41,070 bases of DNA from Martelella alba (GCF_005217455.1 NZ_SZPQ01000040.1:1-41070); one strand, 5' to 3'; positions 28,338 through 38,302 are shown, counted from the stretch's first letter. Numbers and translations: made by a program. The notes: a model not told the origin generated them from the letters alone.

Positions 28338-29705
28338 TCAGATAGCCCAGCCGCCGGCATAAAAAAGCACCAGCGCCACGGCGATAACCACCGTCCCCGC
28401 ATTGAGCCGGCGCCATTCGCCGGCAAAGATCCGACCTATCACCAACGTGCCGAATCCCAGCATGATCCCGGTGACGATATTGCACGTCAGCACAATAAAG
28501 GTGGCGCAAAGCAGCCCGGACATGGCATCGACAAAATCGGTGAAATCCAGTTTGGCGACGTTGCTGAGCATCAGCAACCCCACATACATCAGCGCCGGCG
28601 CGGTGGCATAGGCCGGTACCAGATATGACAAAGGCGAAAGAAACAGCATTGCCAAAAACAACACGCCAACCACCGTGGCGGTCAATCCGGTTTTACCTCC
28701 CGCGGCGGTACCGGCGGCGGATTCGATATAAACAGCGGCGGGCGACGCGCCCACCAGCGAGGAAAAGATACTGCTCAATGAATCCGCGGTCAGCGCCTTG
28801 CCGCCATGGATAATTTGCCCCTCTTTGTCCAGCAGGTCGGCTTGTCCCGCCACCGCCCGGATGGTGCCGGTCGCGTCAAAGACCGCCGTCATAACCAACG
28901 CCAGCACGCTAGGCAAGACCGCTGTTTGCAACGCGCCCTTGAGATCCAGATCCAGAATCAGCGAATGGCCCTGGGCGTCGGACAACGTCGGCAGGGCGAA
29001 CAGCCCGCGATAGCTCACGTGCGGGTCGAAAATCAGGCCCAACAGAGAAATGGCGATAATGACCAGCAGAATGCCTCCCGGCACCCGCAGCTTTTCCAGG
29101 CCGAAAATGGCCGCCAGCCCGACCAGCGACATGACGACCGGGAAGGAGGCGAAGTCGCCCAGGGCCACCGGCAACCCGTCGAGGGGGTTCTTTACCACCA
29201 GGCCGATACCGTTGGCGGCGATAATCAGCAAGAACAGGCCGATACCGATGCCCGTCCCGTGGGCGACGCCCATCGGCAGATTATGCAAAATCCAGGAACG
29301 AATACCCGTGGCGGAGATCAGGGTAAAAAGAATACCCATAAGGAAAATCGCCCCCAGCGCCACGGGGACGCTGATATGCTGGCCCAGCACCAGACTGAAG
29401 GCGGTAAAGGCGGTCAGGGAGATGGCGCAGCCGATGGCCATAGGCAGATTAGCCCATAACCCCATCAGTAAGGAGCCGAACGCCGCCACCAGACAGGTGG
29501 CGACGAAGACCGCCGCCGGCGGAAAACCGGCCTTGCCAAGCATGCCGGGAACCACGATGACCGAATAAACCATTGCCAAAAACGTCGTCAGGCCCGCCAG
29601 AATTTCCTGTCGAACGGTGCTGCCGCGCGCGGATATCCGAAACCAGCGATCGAGCGATGAAAGTGACCGGGCCTGGGAATCGGCCGATTGGATGGAGCTG
29701 GACAT
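28338..29705 (-). CDS. ghxP: Guanine/hypoxanthine permease GhxP
   Basis: A 455-residue purine permease of the AzgA-like NCS2 family (E. coli GhxP/YjcD has 449), importing guanine and hypoxanthine with protons. Conserved stretches include [19 protein letters not shown] near residue 35 and [15 protein letters not shown] in the middle. The open frame extends to 29732; I use the ATG at 29705 ([10 protein letters not shown]), which has AGGGGA 7 bases before it and fits the E. coli length. No purine riboswitch was recognised upstream. It ends [22 protein letters not shown] as in E. coli. Confidence 0.95.
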   Translation of the reverse strand: MSSSIQSADSQARSLSSLDRWFRISARGSTVRQEILAGLTTFLAMVYSVIVVPGMLGKAGFPPAAVFVATCLVAAFGSLLMGLWANLPMAIGCAISLTAFTAFSLVLGQHISVPVALGAIFLMGILFTLISATGIRSWILHNLPMGVAHGTGIGIGLFLLIIAANGIGLVVKNPLDGLPVALGDFASFPVVMSLVGLAAIFGLEKLRVPGGILLVIIAISLLGLIFDPHVSYRGLFALPTLSDAQGHSLILDLDLKGALQTAVLPSVLALVMTAVFDATGTIRAVAGQADLLDKEGQIIHGGKALTADSLSSIFSSLVGASPAAVYIESAAGTAAGGKTGLTATVVGVLFLAMLFLSPLSYLVPAYATAPALMYVGLLMLSNVAKLDFTDFVDAMSGLLCATFIVLTCNIVTGIMLGFGTLVIGRIFAGEWRRLNAGTVVIAVALVLFYAGGWAI

Positions 29706-30075
29706 AACAAATCCCCTAAAACCAAACGTCATCGTTATTTTGGTACGGTCTTGCGACCGTCTTGGAAGATACTCTCCCGCGGCCGGTTTTTTCGCCAGCG
29801 AAACGGACGATGCGCGGCGGGCTCATGGAATACCGGCGCCGGGAAAGCGAGGACGGGGATTATCCTGCGATGGGAAGGAGAAAGCCAACGCAATGATGCA
29901 TTAAATACCGCTCTTTTGACGCAGATGGGGTGAAAGGCGTTGTGACCGTTTTCCTTCCCACGCCTTGGCTCGCTAATCGGCCGGGGGAAAAATCGCCGGC
30001 GCGGGCCGGCGAACAGAGTAATCGTACACCGCCCCGGCTTCAGTTGGAGCGATAATGGGATGACGGATAATACCC
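29706..30075. other. Intergenic region upstream of ghxP
   Basis: No gene is recognisable. The region contains the terminator of the siderophore receptor gene (29988-30012) and should hold the ghxP promoter, for which I see no clear elements. A minus-strand open frame at 29735-30154 is judged a chance frame because it runs into the receptor gene. Confidence 0.45.
29988..30012 (-). terminator. Rho-independent terminator of the siderophore receptor gene
   Basis: On the minus strand a perfect 8-bp stem (TCGCCGGC with GCCGGCGA, 4-base loop) is followed directly by TTTTT. It lies about 65 bases after the receptor stop codon. Confidence 0.8.
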
Positions 30076-32373
30076 TTAGAAATCCACCGTCATGGACAGC
30101 TTCAATGACCGCGGATCGCCCTGGGTTAAATAACCGTCGCCGGCCGAAGCCCAATAGCGTTCATTGGTGACATTTTCAACATTGGCACGCCACACGATAT
30201 TATGCCGCGGCAACTGCATATCATAACGCACGCCAAGGTCAAGGCGGGTCCAACCCTTAACTTTCAAGTCGTTTGCCTGATCAGCATACTGCGAACCAGT
30301 GCGAATAACCCTGCCGGTGGCCGTCACGCCGGACAAGCCGGGGATATCATATTCTCCGCCAAAAACCAGCTGATAACGGGGTACGCCGATGGCATCGTTG
30401 CCATCATAGGCGCCGTCCTGGGTTTTGGTCAGTTCCGGATCCATCCAGGCCGCGCTGGCGTTTAACCTTACACCGTAAAGCGGTTCGCCAAACACGTTCA
30501 ATTCGACGCCGCGATTGCGCTCCTCGCCATAATTACCATATTCATACTGCGCTTCCTCGTCGACGGTGCCGAGGTAATGATAGGAAGCCACCGGTTTTTT
30601 GATTTCGAACACCGCCAGCGTACCGGCGATACGGCCGAAATCCGCTTTTACGCCGACTTCATTTTGTTTTGATGTCTCAATGCCTGTCACCTGCCCGCCG
30701 TTGACGACAGTACCGCCGGCATAAGAGGTACCGGCGGTTTCGCCGGATTGAAGCGCCTCAATGTGGTTAGCGTAAAACGAGATATGGTCCCAAGGTTTGA
30801 CAACCAGGCCGAACGCCGGCGTCACTTTCATTTGTTCGAATTTGGCGGATTGCGCGCCGTCATAGTCGTAATTGGTGACATTTACCGATTGGCGACGAAG
30901 TCCGGCGATAAACTGCAACCTATCATCGAGCACGGATAACGTATCGGCCAAAGAGACGCCACTATTATAAGTGCGGCTGGTGACACGCGGGTCGCCCATA
31001 TGTCCGCCGGTGTAAGCCACATCATCGGGTTCCGGCACATAAACCGGATCGTAGATATTGGTGGCAATGCTGCTGGAAGACATGGCGTAGGACGTGCGCG
31101 TCCGGGTATAGATGCTGGAATAGCCCAGATTGATGCTGTGCCGGACAAAGCCGGTGTCGAATTTGCCGCGGATCCCCGCCTGACTGGAGAAGCTATCGGA
31201 GAAATACGGCACCCGCATTTGTCCCATGGTGGCATCGCCATCGTCGTCATACACGGTGGGGGAGGAATAGGATCCATACTCATGGGTATGGTTGCCGCCG
31301 ATGGCGCCATACACCGTCCAGTCATTGGCAATATCATATTCGCCGCGCAGCGCGCCGAACTGGCTTTCGGTATTGGTAAACGCCCATTTCTGGCCGTAAT
31401 TGGTGGTGGCCGACGGCGCTTTCAGAATACTGTCCATCCCGCTGGTGTAAACCACGGATCGCGCGCCGTGGATGGTTTGTTTCTCCGCGCCGGCGTCCAG
31501 CGAGGCCCGGAAACGGTCGCCACGGTAATCCAGGCCAATGGACCCCAGTGTGAGCCGGCGTTTTTGATTATCGACGGCGGTCTCGCCTTCCCTATGCACG
31601 CCGTTGACGCGCACCCCCCATTGATTGTTATCGCCAAAGCGGCGCGCGATATCAAAAGAACCGCCCACCTGCGATTTCGATGTGTAATCCAGGGATACCC
31701 GATTTAAAGGCGTATCGCCGGCGCGTTTCGGTTCGATATTGACTGTCCCGCCGACCCCGGTACCGCCCGGGGGAACCCCATTCAGGAAGGCGCTGGCGCC
31801 TTTAAGAATTTCAACCCGTTCCGCCAAATCGGTGGAAACGAATTGACGCGGCAATACCCCGTATAGCCCGCCGAACGAGATGTCTTCACTGTATAATTCG
31901 AAGCCGCGGATTTTGAAAATCTCCTCGGTGTTGCCGTAACCGTAGCCGGTTTGTACCGACGCGTCATTACGTAACACATCCGTGACCGAACGGGTCTGCT
32001 GATCCTGCATCGCCTTGGCCGTATAACCGACGATATTGAAAGGCACATTCAGCGCGTTTTGTTCCCCCAACAGGCCAAGACGACCGCCATTGGCGATCGG
32101 GCCGTCCAGGAATGCCGGTACCAATTGATCGCCGCCGGGACGGAATGTCGCCTCCGGCGAGGCCACCACGGTCAGGGTTTCCCCTTGGGCTTGAACGGTC
32201 TTGGCGGAATCGGTTTTGACGGCGGAGGAAGAATCGGAGGAGGTCGCGGTGGTCGTTGCGGCGTCGGCCGCTATCGCCGGCAATAAGGCGCCGGCGCACC
32301 AGGCGCCGATGAACAGCGCCAACAAGCGTGGAGACGCCGCCGGCAGACCGGAAGTTGAAAGAACGATACGCAT
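30076..32373 (-). CDS. TonB-dependent hydroxamate siderophore receptor (FcuA/FhuE-like)
   Basis: A 765-residue outer membrane receptor. A signal peptide (cut near residue 36) is followed by a TonB box, ETLTVVA at 65-71. The plug domain spans about 95-225, with FKIRGFELYSEDISFGG and VEILKGASAFLNGVPPGG. A 22-strand barrel then ends in Phe (MTVDF), as outer membrane barrels do. It resembles ferrichrome/coprogen-type receptors such as FcuA and FhuE; the exact siderophore cannot be read from sequence. A Fur box overlaps its promoter region, and fhuB lies 140 bases upstream on the same strand. It needs TonB-ExbBD, not seen here. Confidence 0.88.
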   Translation of the reverse strand: MRIVLSTSGLPAASPRLLALFIGAWCAGALLPAIAADAATTTATSSDSSSAVKTDSAKTVQAQGETLTVVASPEATFRPGGDQLVPAFLDGPIANGGRLGLLGEQNALNVPFNIVGYTAKAMQDQQTRSVTDVLRNDASVQTGYGYGNTEEIFKIRGFELYSEDISFGGLYGVLPRQFVSTDLAERVEILKGASAFLNGVPPGGTGVGGTVNIEPKRAGDTPLNRVSLDYTSKSQVGGSFDIARRFGDNNQWGVRVNGVHREGETAVDNQKRRLTLGSIGLDYRGDRFRASLDAGAEKQTIHGARSVVYTSGMDSILKAPSATTNYGQKWAFTNTESQFGALRGEYDIANDWTVYGAIGGNHTHEYGSYSSPTVYDDDGDATMGQMRVPYFSDSFSSQAGIRGKFDTGFVRHSINLGYSSIYTRTRTSYAMSSSSIATNIYDPVYVPEPDDVAYTGGHMGDPRVTSRTYNSGVSLADTLSVLDDRLQFIAGLRRQSVNVTNYDYDGAQSAKFEQMKVTPAFGLVVKPWDHISFYANHIEALQSGETAGTSYAGGTVVNGGQVTGIETSKQNEVGVKADFGRIAGTLAVFEIKKPVASYHYLGTVDEEAQYEYGNYGEERNRGVELNVFGEPLYGVRLNASAAWMDPELTKTQDGAYDGNDAIGVPRYQLVFGGEYDIPGLSGVTATGRVIRTGSQYADQANDLKVKGWTRLDLGVRYDMQLPRHNIVWRANVENVTNERYWASAGDGYLTQGDPRSLKLSMTVDF

Positions 32374-32389
32374 GGATAAACCTTCAAAA

Positions 32390-32430
32390 CAATAATGAGA
32401 ATGATTCTTATAGGAAGAATGATTATGCAG
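32390..32430 (-). promoter_or_regulatory. Fur box upstream of the siderophore receptor
   Basis: The sequence ATAATGAGAATGATTCTTA (32392-32410) fits the 19-base Fur consensus GATAATGATAATCATTATC well, and a further GAATGATTAT follows at 32417. It lies just before the receptor start, so iron-dependent repression is expected. Confidence 0.75.
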
Positions 32431-32512
32431 CAGTTCTCATCATTTGCAAGAAAATGTTTGCGTGACTAATCGAACCGATGGCTTAAATTGCCCCTCCTCG
32501 GCAGGCCCCGTT

Positions 32513-34483
32513 TCAAGCCGCCTGCCGCCGCAGCAGGTAGATAAAATAAGGCGCGCCAAAAAACGTCGCCAATAAACCAGCGGGTATTTGGTAAGGATAA
32601 ATCACCATACGGCCGCACCAGTCCGCCGCGATCATGAGCATGGCCCCGATCAGGCAGGCGGCCCATGTCTGCGGCATAGCCCGGCGAAACCCCAGCAATC
32701 GCGCCATATGAGGGGCCATCAAACCGACAAAGCTCAGCGGTCCCACATTCAGGGTGGCCGTGGCGATAAGCCCCGCCGCCAATAACAAAATCGCCATGCG
32801 GGCCGGTTTAAGCGCCACGCCCAGCGCCTGAGCCGTTGCGCCGCCCAGCGGCAACATGGTCAACCAGCGGCGCAAAACCGGGACCAGGGCCAGCAGGACA
32901 ATAGCGATGCCGACGGTGGTCAACGCCTGTTCGCCCTGTACTTTGTAGGTGGATCCGGATAACCAGGTCAAAAGGGATGACATGCGCGGATCGCCGCTGA
33001 CCAGGAGAATCGTCAACACAGTGGAAAACAGCGTACTCAAAGCGATGCCCACCAGCAACAGACGACCGCTGGCGAAACCGCCGCGCTGCGACAAGATCAG
33101 GATCAGCAATAAGGTGGCGGCCGCCCCCAGTACGCCCGCAGGCAATAGCCAGCCGTAGGCGTCATCCGGCACCAAAAACAATGGCAGCACAATACCCAAT
33201 GCGGCACCGGAGCTGATCCCCAGGACCTCGGGGCTGGCCATCGGGTTGCCGGTCATTTTCTGGATCAGGGTTCCCGCAGCCGCCAGCATAGCGCCGGCGA
33301 TACCGGCCGCCAGTACGCGCGGCCAGCGAAATTGCCACATTTCCATCAACGACAGATACCAGCCGGCGCTATCCTTGCCGACAGTCAGCGCCAGACCCGA
33401 CAGAATAAACAACGCCGCGCATCCCGCCAATGCGCCGTACCAGGACCCGTGTCGTTCCCGCCCACGCGACAGGGTCTCCTCCATCCGACTGACGCGATTA
33501 TCCCGCAATCTGGGCAACAGCCAGAGCAGCAAGGGCGCGCCCAACAGAGCCGTCGCGGCGCCGGTGGGAATTTCCAGCCAGTGGCGGGCCAGCAGGATCA
33601 TACTCTGATCGCTTAACAACAATAACAGCGCGCCCAAAACACAAGATAACGCCAATCGCGGTAATAGCCGCCGCGCGCCTAGCATTCGCGCCAATAGCGG
33701 CGCAAACAAACCGATGAAACCGATAATACCGGCGGCGGTCACCAGATAGGCGCTCAGCGCGATGGCGATGGCCAGACCGCCAAGCCGGGCCGCGATCAGG
33801 CCCAAACCGAGATGACGGGCCACGCCGTCATCCAGTCCCAGCAGCGTTAACGGCCGCAACATTAGCAGTACCGCGAGCAATCCCACCGCCAGACGGGGCC
33901 ATAAAAAACGGACACTATTCCAATCCTGCTGATTGAGCATGCCGCTACTCCAAAGAAAAATACTCTGAAGCTGTTCATAGTTGAACAATGCCAGCAGACT
34001 GCGGGCCGCGCCGCAGTAGAGGCCCAATACCAGTCCGGCCAGTATCAGCGTCACCGGCGAAAGCCGTCGGCCCCAGGATACGCCGAAGACCAGGCCGCCT
34101 ATGGCTAATGCGCCTATCATGGTCGCCAATTGGCGGCCGGCTTCGCCGCCGGGCACACCCCATAAAGTGGCGACGGTTAGCCCAAGTTGCGCGCCCGCCG
34201 AGACCCCAAGCGTGGTCGGTTCGGCCAGGGGATTACGCAAAATTTGCTGGAACAGCAGTCCCGCCAGGCCCAGGCCAGCACCCACCAATAGCGCCAATAC
34301 GGCGCGTGGCAACAGACTATAGTGAAACAGCAGTTGCGGAATATTGTCGACCTGGGGCTGCCGAATGGCCTGCCGCCAAAGGCGCATTGGCAGTTGTTCA
34401 GTCATATTCCAGCCGGTCAATAGCAACGCCGCCAAGACCAGGACGGCAATGAATGATGCGCAAAGCCAGAGGTTACGATTCAC
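32513..34483 (-). CDS. fhuB: Iron-hydroxamate ABC permease FhuB
   Basis: A protein of about 656 residues made of two fused FecCD-type permease halves (about residues 10-330 and 340-656), each with around ten membrane helices, as in E. coli FhuB (660). Conserved stretches include GVSAGAQLGL in the first half and LGISSGAALGI in the second. The open frame extends far upstream within fhuD; the GTG at 34483 (VNRNLWLCAS), with GGAG 7 bases before it, gives the family length and an 11-base overlap with fhuD. It transports Fe(III)-hydroxamates from FhuD across the inner membrane. No fhuC ATPase gene lies in the cluster. Confidence 0.93.
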   Translation of the reverse strand: MNRNLWLCASFIAVLVLAALLLTGWNMTEQLPMRLWRQAIRQPQVDNIPQLLFHYSLLPRAVLALLVGAGLGLAGLLFQQILRNPLAEPTTLGVSAGAQLGLTVATLWGVPGGEAGRQLATMIGALAIGGLVFGVSWGRRLSPVTLILAGLVLGLYCGAARSLLALFNYEQLQSIFLWSSGMLNQQDWNSVRFLWPRLAVGLLAVLLMLRPLTLLGLDDGVARHLGLGLIAARLGGLAIAIALSAYLVTAAGIIGFIGLFAPLLARMLGARRLLPRLALSCVLGALLLLLSDQSMILLARHWLEIPTGAATALLGAPLLLWLLPRLRDNRVSRMEETLSRGRERHGSWYGALAGCAALFILSGLALTVGKDSAGWYLSLMEMWQFRWPRVLAAGIAGAMLAAAGTLIQKMTGNPMASPEVLGISSGAALGIVLPLFLVPDDAYGWLLPAGVLGAAATLLLILILSQRGGFASGRLLLVGIALSTLFSTVLTILLVSGDPRMSSLLTWLSGSTYKVQGEQALTTVGIAIVLLALVPVLRRWLTMLPLGGATAQALGVALKPARMAILLLAAGLIATATLNVGPLSFVGLMAPHMARLLGFRRAMPQTWAACLIGAMLMIAADWCGRMVIYPYQIPAGLLATFFGAPYFIYLLRRQAA

Positions 34484-35369
34484 GCGTCGGCTCCAAATAG
34501 GCTTCCAGGTGCCGGCAAAAACGCATGGCGGCGAGGGTGGCGCCGTAGAACCAAATGGCCGGCACAACCCGCCATTGTTTCTCGCGTACAAACGGCAAGA
34601 TCCGCCAAAGGGGGGAATGGACGGCCTCATTAAGCGGATCCCGCTCGCCACGGTGAAAACAAAACGCCCGTACGTCCCGCATTTGCGCCAGTCGTTCGAT
34701 ACCCACCACTGTACTGCCCCAGGAGTTAACTTCGCCTTGCCAGGCGTTTTCAACGCCGACCTCGTCCATCACCTCTTGCAATAGGCTGCGTTTGCCGATC
34801 ACCAGAACATGTCCGCTGTCGATAAAAGAAAAGAGCAACAACGGCTTGCCGGGCGTTTTGCTTAAACGTTGCCGAGTCTGCGCCACCTGTCGGTCCACCT
34901 CGTGTAAATGTCGTTTTGCCCGGTCGGCCAGACCCAGGTAGTCGCCCAACGTCAGCACATCCCGCCGGGCCTGGGTGAACGGCAATCCTTGCGGGTTGCC
35001 AAAGGGAAACGATAACGCGGGCGCCAGCATATTCATGGTGCCGGGGTCGGGGCCGTATCCCCTGGACAGCAGGATAAGCGAAGGGTGCAATCGTTTGATC
35101 GCCTCAAGGTTGGGTTCGTTGCGCAACCCCACGTCCACCACCGATGGGGCCAGAACCGGCTCCTCCACCCATCGGCGATAGTTGGGTATGTCGGCCACAG
35201 CCAGCGGCATGACGCCCAACGCCAGGAGCAATTCCGCCGGCCGCCATTCCAGGGCAATGATACGGTTTATGTCAGGAGGCCGGGCGGCGTCCGCCAGCTT
35301 CCAACGGCACCAGGGCGCAAGCAGCAGCCCCTTGATCAGGTTCCGGCGATACACATCATGAGTGCACAT
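34473..35369 (-). CDS. fhuD: Fe(III)-hydroxamate binding protein FhuD
   Basis: A 298-residue periplasmic binding protein (E. coli FhuD has 296) with a twin-arginine-like leader (YRRNLIKGLLLAP) and FhuD-type stretches: RIIALEWRPAELLLALGV near the start, VVDVGLRNEPNLEAI, and AIWFYGATLAAMRF near the C-terminus. It hands ferric hydroxamates to FhuB. The ribosome binding site before its ATG is poor. It is the first gene of fhuD-fhuB and is divergent from fhuF, with a Fur-like site between. Confidence 0.92.
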   Translation of the reverse strand: MCTHDVYRRNLIKGLLLAPWCRWKLADAARPPDINRIIALEWRPAELLLALGVMPLAVADIPNYRRWVEEPVLAPSVVDVGLRNEPNLEAIKRLHPSLILLSRGYGPDPGTMNMLAPALSFPFGNPQGLPFTQARRDVLTLGDYLGLADRAKRHLHEVDRQVAQTRQRLSKTPGKPLLLFSFIDSGHVLVIGKRSLLQEVMDEVGVENAWQGEVNSWGSTVVGIERLAQMRDVRAFCFHRGERDPLNEAVHSPLWRILPFVREKQWRVVPAIWFYGATLAAMRFCRHLEAYLEPTRES

Positions 35370-35375
35370 AAATTA

Positions 35376-35400
35376 AAATATAAATAGTTATCATTGCGAT
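35376..35400. promoter_or_regulatory. Fur-like site between fhuD and fhuF
   Basis: An AT-rich stretch containing TAGTTATCATTGCGAT fits part of the Fur consensus and lies between two divergent iron genes. The match is partial. Confidence 0.45.
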
Positions 35401-35492
35401 TTTTATGGCCTATTATGCGCATTCGGAGAATGACTGCAAGCCAGCAGTCCGTTAGCCGTTTTTCTCCTGGAATAAATCAAGCGAGGAGAGAC

Positions 35493-36221
35493 ATGAAATC
35501 TGTCGAGGGCTACAATGCTCCAGCCGCCAAAATAACCGAGGATTTTTTGCTGGCGCCGCCCGTCGGAACAGAAGTCCACAGCGCGGCATTGTTATGCAGC
35601 CCGGATACGGCGTTGCCGCTACTGGCGCCTCTCATGGCGTTATATCAAGGCGAAGATCGCGCCGCGGTGGTTTCCATGTGGTCGCAATGGTACTTCGCGT
35701 TATTATTGGCTCCCTGGATCCGGGTGAACATGCTGTATAACTGGCAGTTACCCATCCTCCCCAGGGATATCGGCTTTACCTTGAGCAAAGACGCGGTGCC
35801 GGAACAGTTTATCCTGGCGCATGCCGGCCGGCCCGCGCCGTGCGAAAACGGCCAGGTGCGCTTTGCGGAATTGTTGACAATCCACCTGTCGCCGGTTTGC
35901 CAAACTTTCGCGACGCTGTCTGGCATCAAGCCCGGTCTGTTCTGGAATAACGCCGGCATTCGCCTTGCCCACGGCTTGAGCATGGCCCGCGAAGCGGGCG
36001 CGGATACCGCGTCGGCCGACGGTTTTTTGCAAACGCACACCCTTTCCGACGGTTCGGTAAACCCTGTCTATCGGCCGATGCGGGTCATTTCATCCCCGTC
36101 CGGCCCGCCGACCATCATCCGCCGTCGCTGTTGCCTGCGTTATAAAATTTCCGGCTTGGAATATTGCCCGAGCTGCCCGCTACTTGAAGCGGACAGACGC
36201 AAGGCCGAACGAAGCCGCTGA
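35493..36221 (+). CDS. fhuF: Siderophore-iron reductase FhuF
   Basis: A 242-residue cytoplasmic protein that reduces ferric hydroxamates to release iron (E. coli FhuF has 262). The diagnostic [2Fe-2S] motif, two adjacent Cys followed by CxxC about ten residues later (CCLRYKISGLEYCPSC), is near residues 213-228. The open frame runs back to 35394, but the ATG at 35493 (MKSVEGYNAP) has AGGAGAG just upstream. It is divergent from fhuD-fhuB, forming a single uptake-and-reduction locus. Confidence 0.9.
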   Translation: MKSVEGYNAPAAKITEDFLLAPPVGTEVHSAALLCSPDTALPLLAPLMALYQGEDRAAVVSMWSQWYFALLLAPWIRVNMLYNWQLPILPRDIGFTLSKDAVPEQFILAHAGRPAPCENGQVRFAELLTIHLSPVCQTFATLSGIKPGLFWNNAGIRLAHGLSMAREAGADTASADGFLQTHTLSDGSVNPVYRPMRVISSPSGPPTIIRRRCCLRYKISGLEYCPSCPLLEADRRKAERSR

Positions 36222-36258
36222 CGCTGGCGCCAACATTCCGGCCCCGTGAATCGTCACG

Positions 36259-37017
36259 CTACAGTAAGGTACCGCCCGACGCTTCAATGCGCTGGCCATT
36301 TATCCACTGGCTTGCGTCGGCGAGCAGTGCCGCCGCCGCCCCGCCGATATCATCCGGCAAACCCGCCCGCCCCAACGCGGTGATAGAGGCTATTTGCTGA
36401 TTCAGCGCCTTGTTGTCGCGAACCATGCCATCACTGAAATCGGTTTCTATTGCCCCGGGCGCCAGCGTGTTAACGCTGATGCGGCGCTCACCAAGTTCTT
36501 TGGCCAAATAACGGGTGAACACCTCTATGCCGCCCTTCATAATGGCGTATGCCGACGATCCCGGGAAAGTGAAACGGGCTAATCCGGAGGAAATATTGAG
36601 AATCCGGCCTTGATCGGCGATCAGTGGCAACAGCGTTTGCGTGAGGAAATAAGGCCCTTTGAGATGTACGTTGTACATTAAGTCGAATTGTTCCATGGTG
36701 GTCTGCGCGAAAGGGGCGTGCAAACCGACCCCGGCATTGTTTGCCAGGTAATCAAACTGATCGCGCTGAAAATCATGGGCAAGTGTCCGCCCCAACTTGA
36801 CGGCGAACTCGGCGAAGCCGGCGCTATCGCCCACATCCAGTTGCAGCATGGCCGCCTTGCCGCCTTCCCGCATGATATCGTCGGCAAGGGATCGGGCTTC
36901 ATCCGCCCGATGCCGATAGGTGCCAATAATATCAACGCCCTGCCGGACCAAATGCCGCGCCATGCTTTTGCCCAGTCCACGGCTGGCGCCGGTGATCACT
37001 GCAATTTTATGACTCAT
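36259..37017 (-). CDS. Short-chain dehydrogenase/reductase (SDR)
   Basis: A 252-residue classical SDR. The cofactor motif TGASRGLG is near residues 9-16, NNAG near 95, and the catalytic YxxxK (YAIMK) near 155 with a Ser about a dozen residues before. A GTG at 37023 is in frame, but GAGAGGT sits 6 bases before the ATG at 37017. Substrate and cofactor preference cannot be read; an Arg/His-rich stretch after the second strand (TYRHRADEA) would suit NADPH. It is divergent from a LysR regulator that probably controls it. Confidence 0.9.
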   Translation of the reverse strand: MSHKIAVITGASRGLGKSMARHLVRQGVDIIGTYRHRADEARSLADDIMREGGKAAMLQLDVGDSAGFAEFAVKLGRTLAHDFQRDQFDYLANNAGVGLHAPFAQTTMEQFDLMYNVHLKGPYFLTQTLLPLIADQGRILNISSGLARFTFPGSSAYAIMKGGIEVFTRYLAKELGERRISVNTLAPGAIETDFSDGMVRDNKALNQQIASITALGRAGLPDDIGGAAAALLADASQWINGQRIEASGGTLL

Positions 37018-37147
37018 CGCCACACCTCTCGTAATTCGTTTCAGGATGAATAGATACCTTAATCAGCTTATTGGCCGATCACGCATAGATAAATCACTGT
37101 AAATCGGAAATACTGTCCGGTATGAGCGAACAATTGAGGTTTTCTTG

Positions 37148-38056
37148 ATGGTCGATAAACTCGAATTGCTGCGAAGTTTTGTGCGGGTAAGCGAATTGTC
37201 CAGTTTCACACGAGCCGGTGAAAGTCTTAGTCTGCCGAAATCCACCGTTTCCGAGCATGTCCAATCGCTGGAAGCGCTGGTCGGCGCGCGGCTGCTGCAT
37301 CGCACCACGCGCCGGGTACGGGCAACACAAGACGGTATTGCGCTATATGAGCGCTGCAAGGACTTGCTGGCCAATATGGATGAATTGGAAGGCATGTTCC
37401 GTCAGGACGGACGGGTTCTGTCAGGAAAATTGCGCGTCGATATGCCGGCGAGTATCGCCCGGATGCAGGTCCTACCCCGTCTTGGCGAATTTTTACGGCG
37501 CTATCCCCATGTGCAGATTGAAATCAGCTGTACCGATCGCCGAGTGGACATGGTCCGAGAAGGGTTCGACTGCGTGCTGAGGGTGGGTGAGTTGGCCGAC
37601 GCGTCGCATGTGGCTCGCCGGCTGGGCCACCTGCCGATGGTAAACTGCGCCAGTCCGGCCTATCTGGCAGCCTACGGCACGCCGCGTACCCTTGATGAGC
37701 TGGACGGGCATTATCTGGTGCACTATGTCCCGGTATTGGGCACCCGCGCCGAAGGATTTGCCTATTGGCATCAGGGCAAAGCCTACAATAAGGAAATGCC
37801 CGCCATGGTGGCCGTGAACAACGTCGATGCCTATGAGGCCGCCTGCCTCGGCGGCCTGGGAATTATCCAGGCGCCGATGCTCGGCAATAGACACTTTATT
37901 GATGGCGGCCAGTTGGTGCCGATTCTGGAGGACTACCTACCTTCCCCCATGGAAGTTTCGCTGATTTACGCCCACCGCCGCTACCTGCCGCAACGTACCC
38001 GAGTCTTTATGGACTGGCTGGCGGAAATATTGCAACCCAGCCTTATGACAGGATGA
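37148..38056 (+). CDS. LysR-type regulator divergent from the SDR gene
   Basis: A 302-residue LysR regulator with an N-terminal helix-turn-helix (SSFTRAGESLSLPKSTVSEH, about residues 19-38) and a substrate-binding domain of the CrgA/YafC-like subgroup (SGKLRVDMPASIARM near residue 95). TTG at 37145 is in frame, but the ATG at 37148 with GAGG 8 bases upstream is better. The 130-base AT-rich gap to the SDR gene is the natural operator region. It is the last clearly intact chromosomal gene before the mobile patchwork. Confidence 0.9.
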   Translation: MVDKLELLRSFVRVSELSSFTRAGESLSLPKSTVSEHVQSLEALVGARLLHRTTRRVRATQDGIALYERCKDLLANMDELEGMFRQDGRVLSGKLRVDMPASIARMQVLPRLGEFLRRYPHVQIEISCTDRRVDMVREGFDCVLRVGELADASHVARRLGHLPMVNCASPAYLAAYGTPRTLDELDGHYLVHYVPVLGTRAEGFAYWHQGKAYNKEMPAMVAVNNVDAYEAACLGGLGIIQAPMLGNRHFIDGGQLVPILEDYLPSPMEVSLIYAHRRYLPQRTRVFMDWLAEILQPSLMTG

Positions 38057-38067
38057 TCCGAAAGCAT

Positions 38068-38110
38068 AAAGTTTTTAGTAAAAATAACTTTTATCACGAC
38101 TAAAAACTTT
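38068..38110. repeat. AT-rich hairpin, copy 1
   Basis: A perfect 12-bp inverted repeat (AAAGTTTTTAGT with ACTAAAAACTTT, 19-base spacer) begins 12 bases after the LysR stop. The hairpin plus the following ACTTTCCTC recurs at 39222-39264. It could end the LysR transcript, but two copies suggest a mobile or recombination element. Confidence 0.7.
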
Positions 38111-38132
38111 ACTTTCCTCCCCTAGCGATTGT

Positions 38133-38302
38133 AGCCCCCCCTGAAAACAGGGCCAGGCTCAACTTATATTTCAACGTGCTCAGGATTTGCCATGTACAGA
38201 AGGAACATCAGGGTCTGTCAAAAAGAGAGCCTTCGCGCGGAACAAAGATCTTCTCATACAACCGGGTCGCGTCCTCGTCCGTCATGCCTGAAGCATAGTC
38301 GC
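38133..38302 (-). pseudogene. 3' remnant of an anti-phage-type dGTPase gene, copy 1
   Basis: This stretch matches 40163-40332 at a constant offset of 2030 bases. Its last 95 bases (38208-38302) encode, on the minus strand, the C-terminus DYASGMTDEDATRLYEKIF and onward to FDRP then TGA, close to the end of the dGTPase gene at 40238. By my count 11 of these 95 positions differ (about 88% identity), and most changes alter the protein, so this is a diverged relic, not a fresh duplication. At 38302/38303 the match stops abruptly and the IS256-like remnant begins. Confidence 0.8.

Noticed and set aside
28806..29459. 217-codon open frame antisense to ghxP
   Set aside because: Gln, Gly and Arg-rich composition typical of a shadow frame; opposite a conserved permease.
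29706..29800. Possible purine riboswitch or PurR box upstream of ghxP
   Set aside because: A partial CAAACG-type match is present but the palindrome is incomplete, and no purine aptamer stems were recognised.
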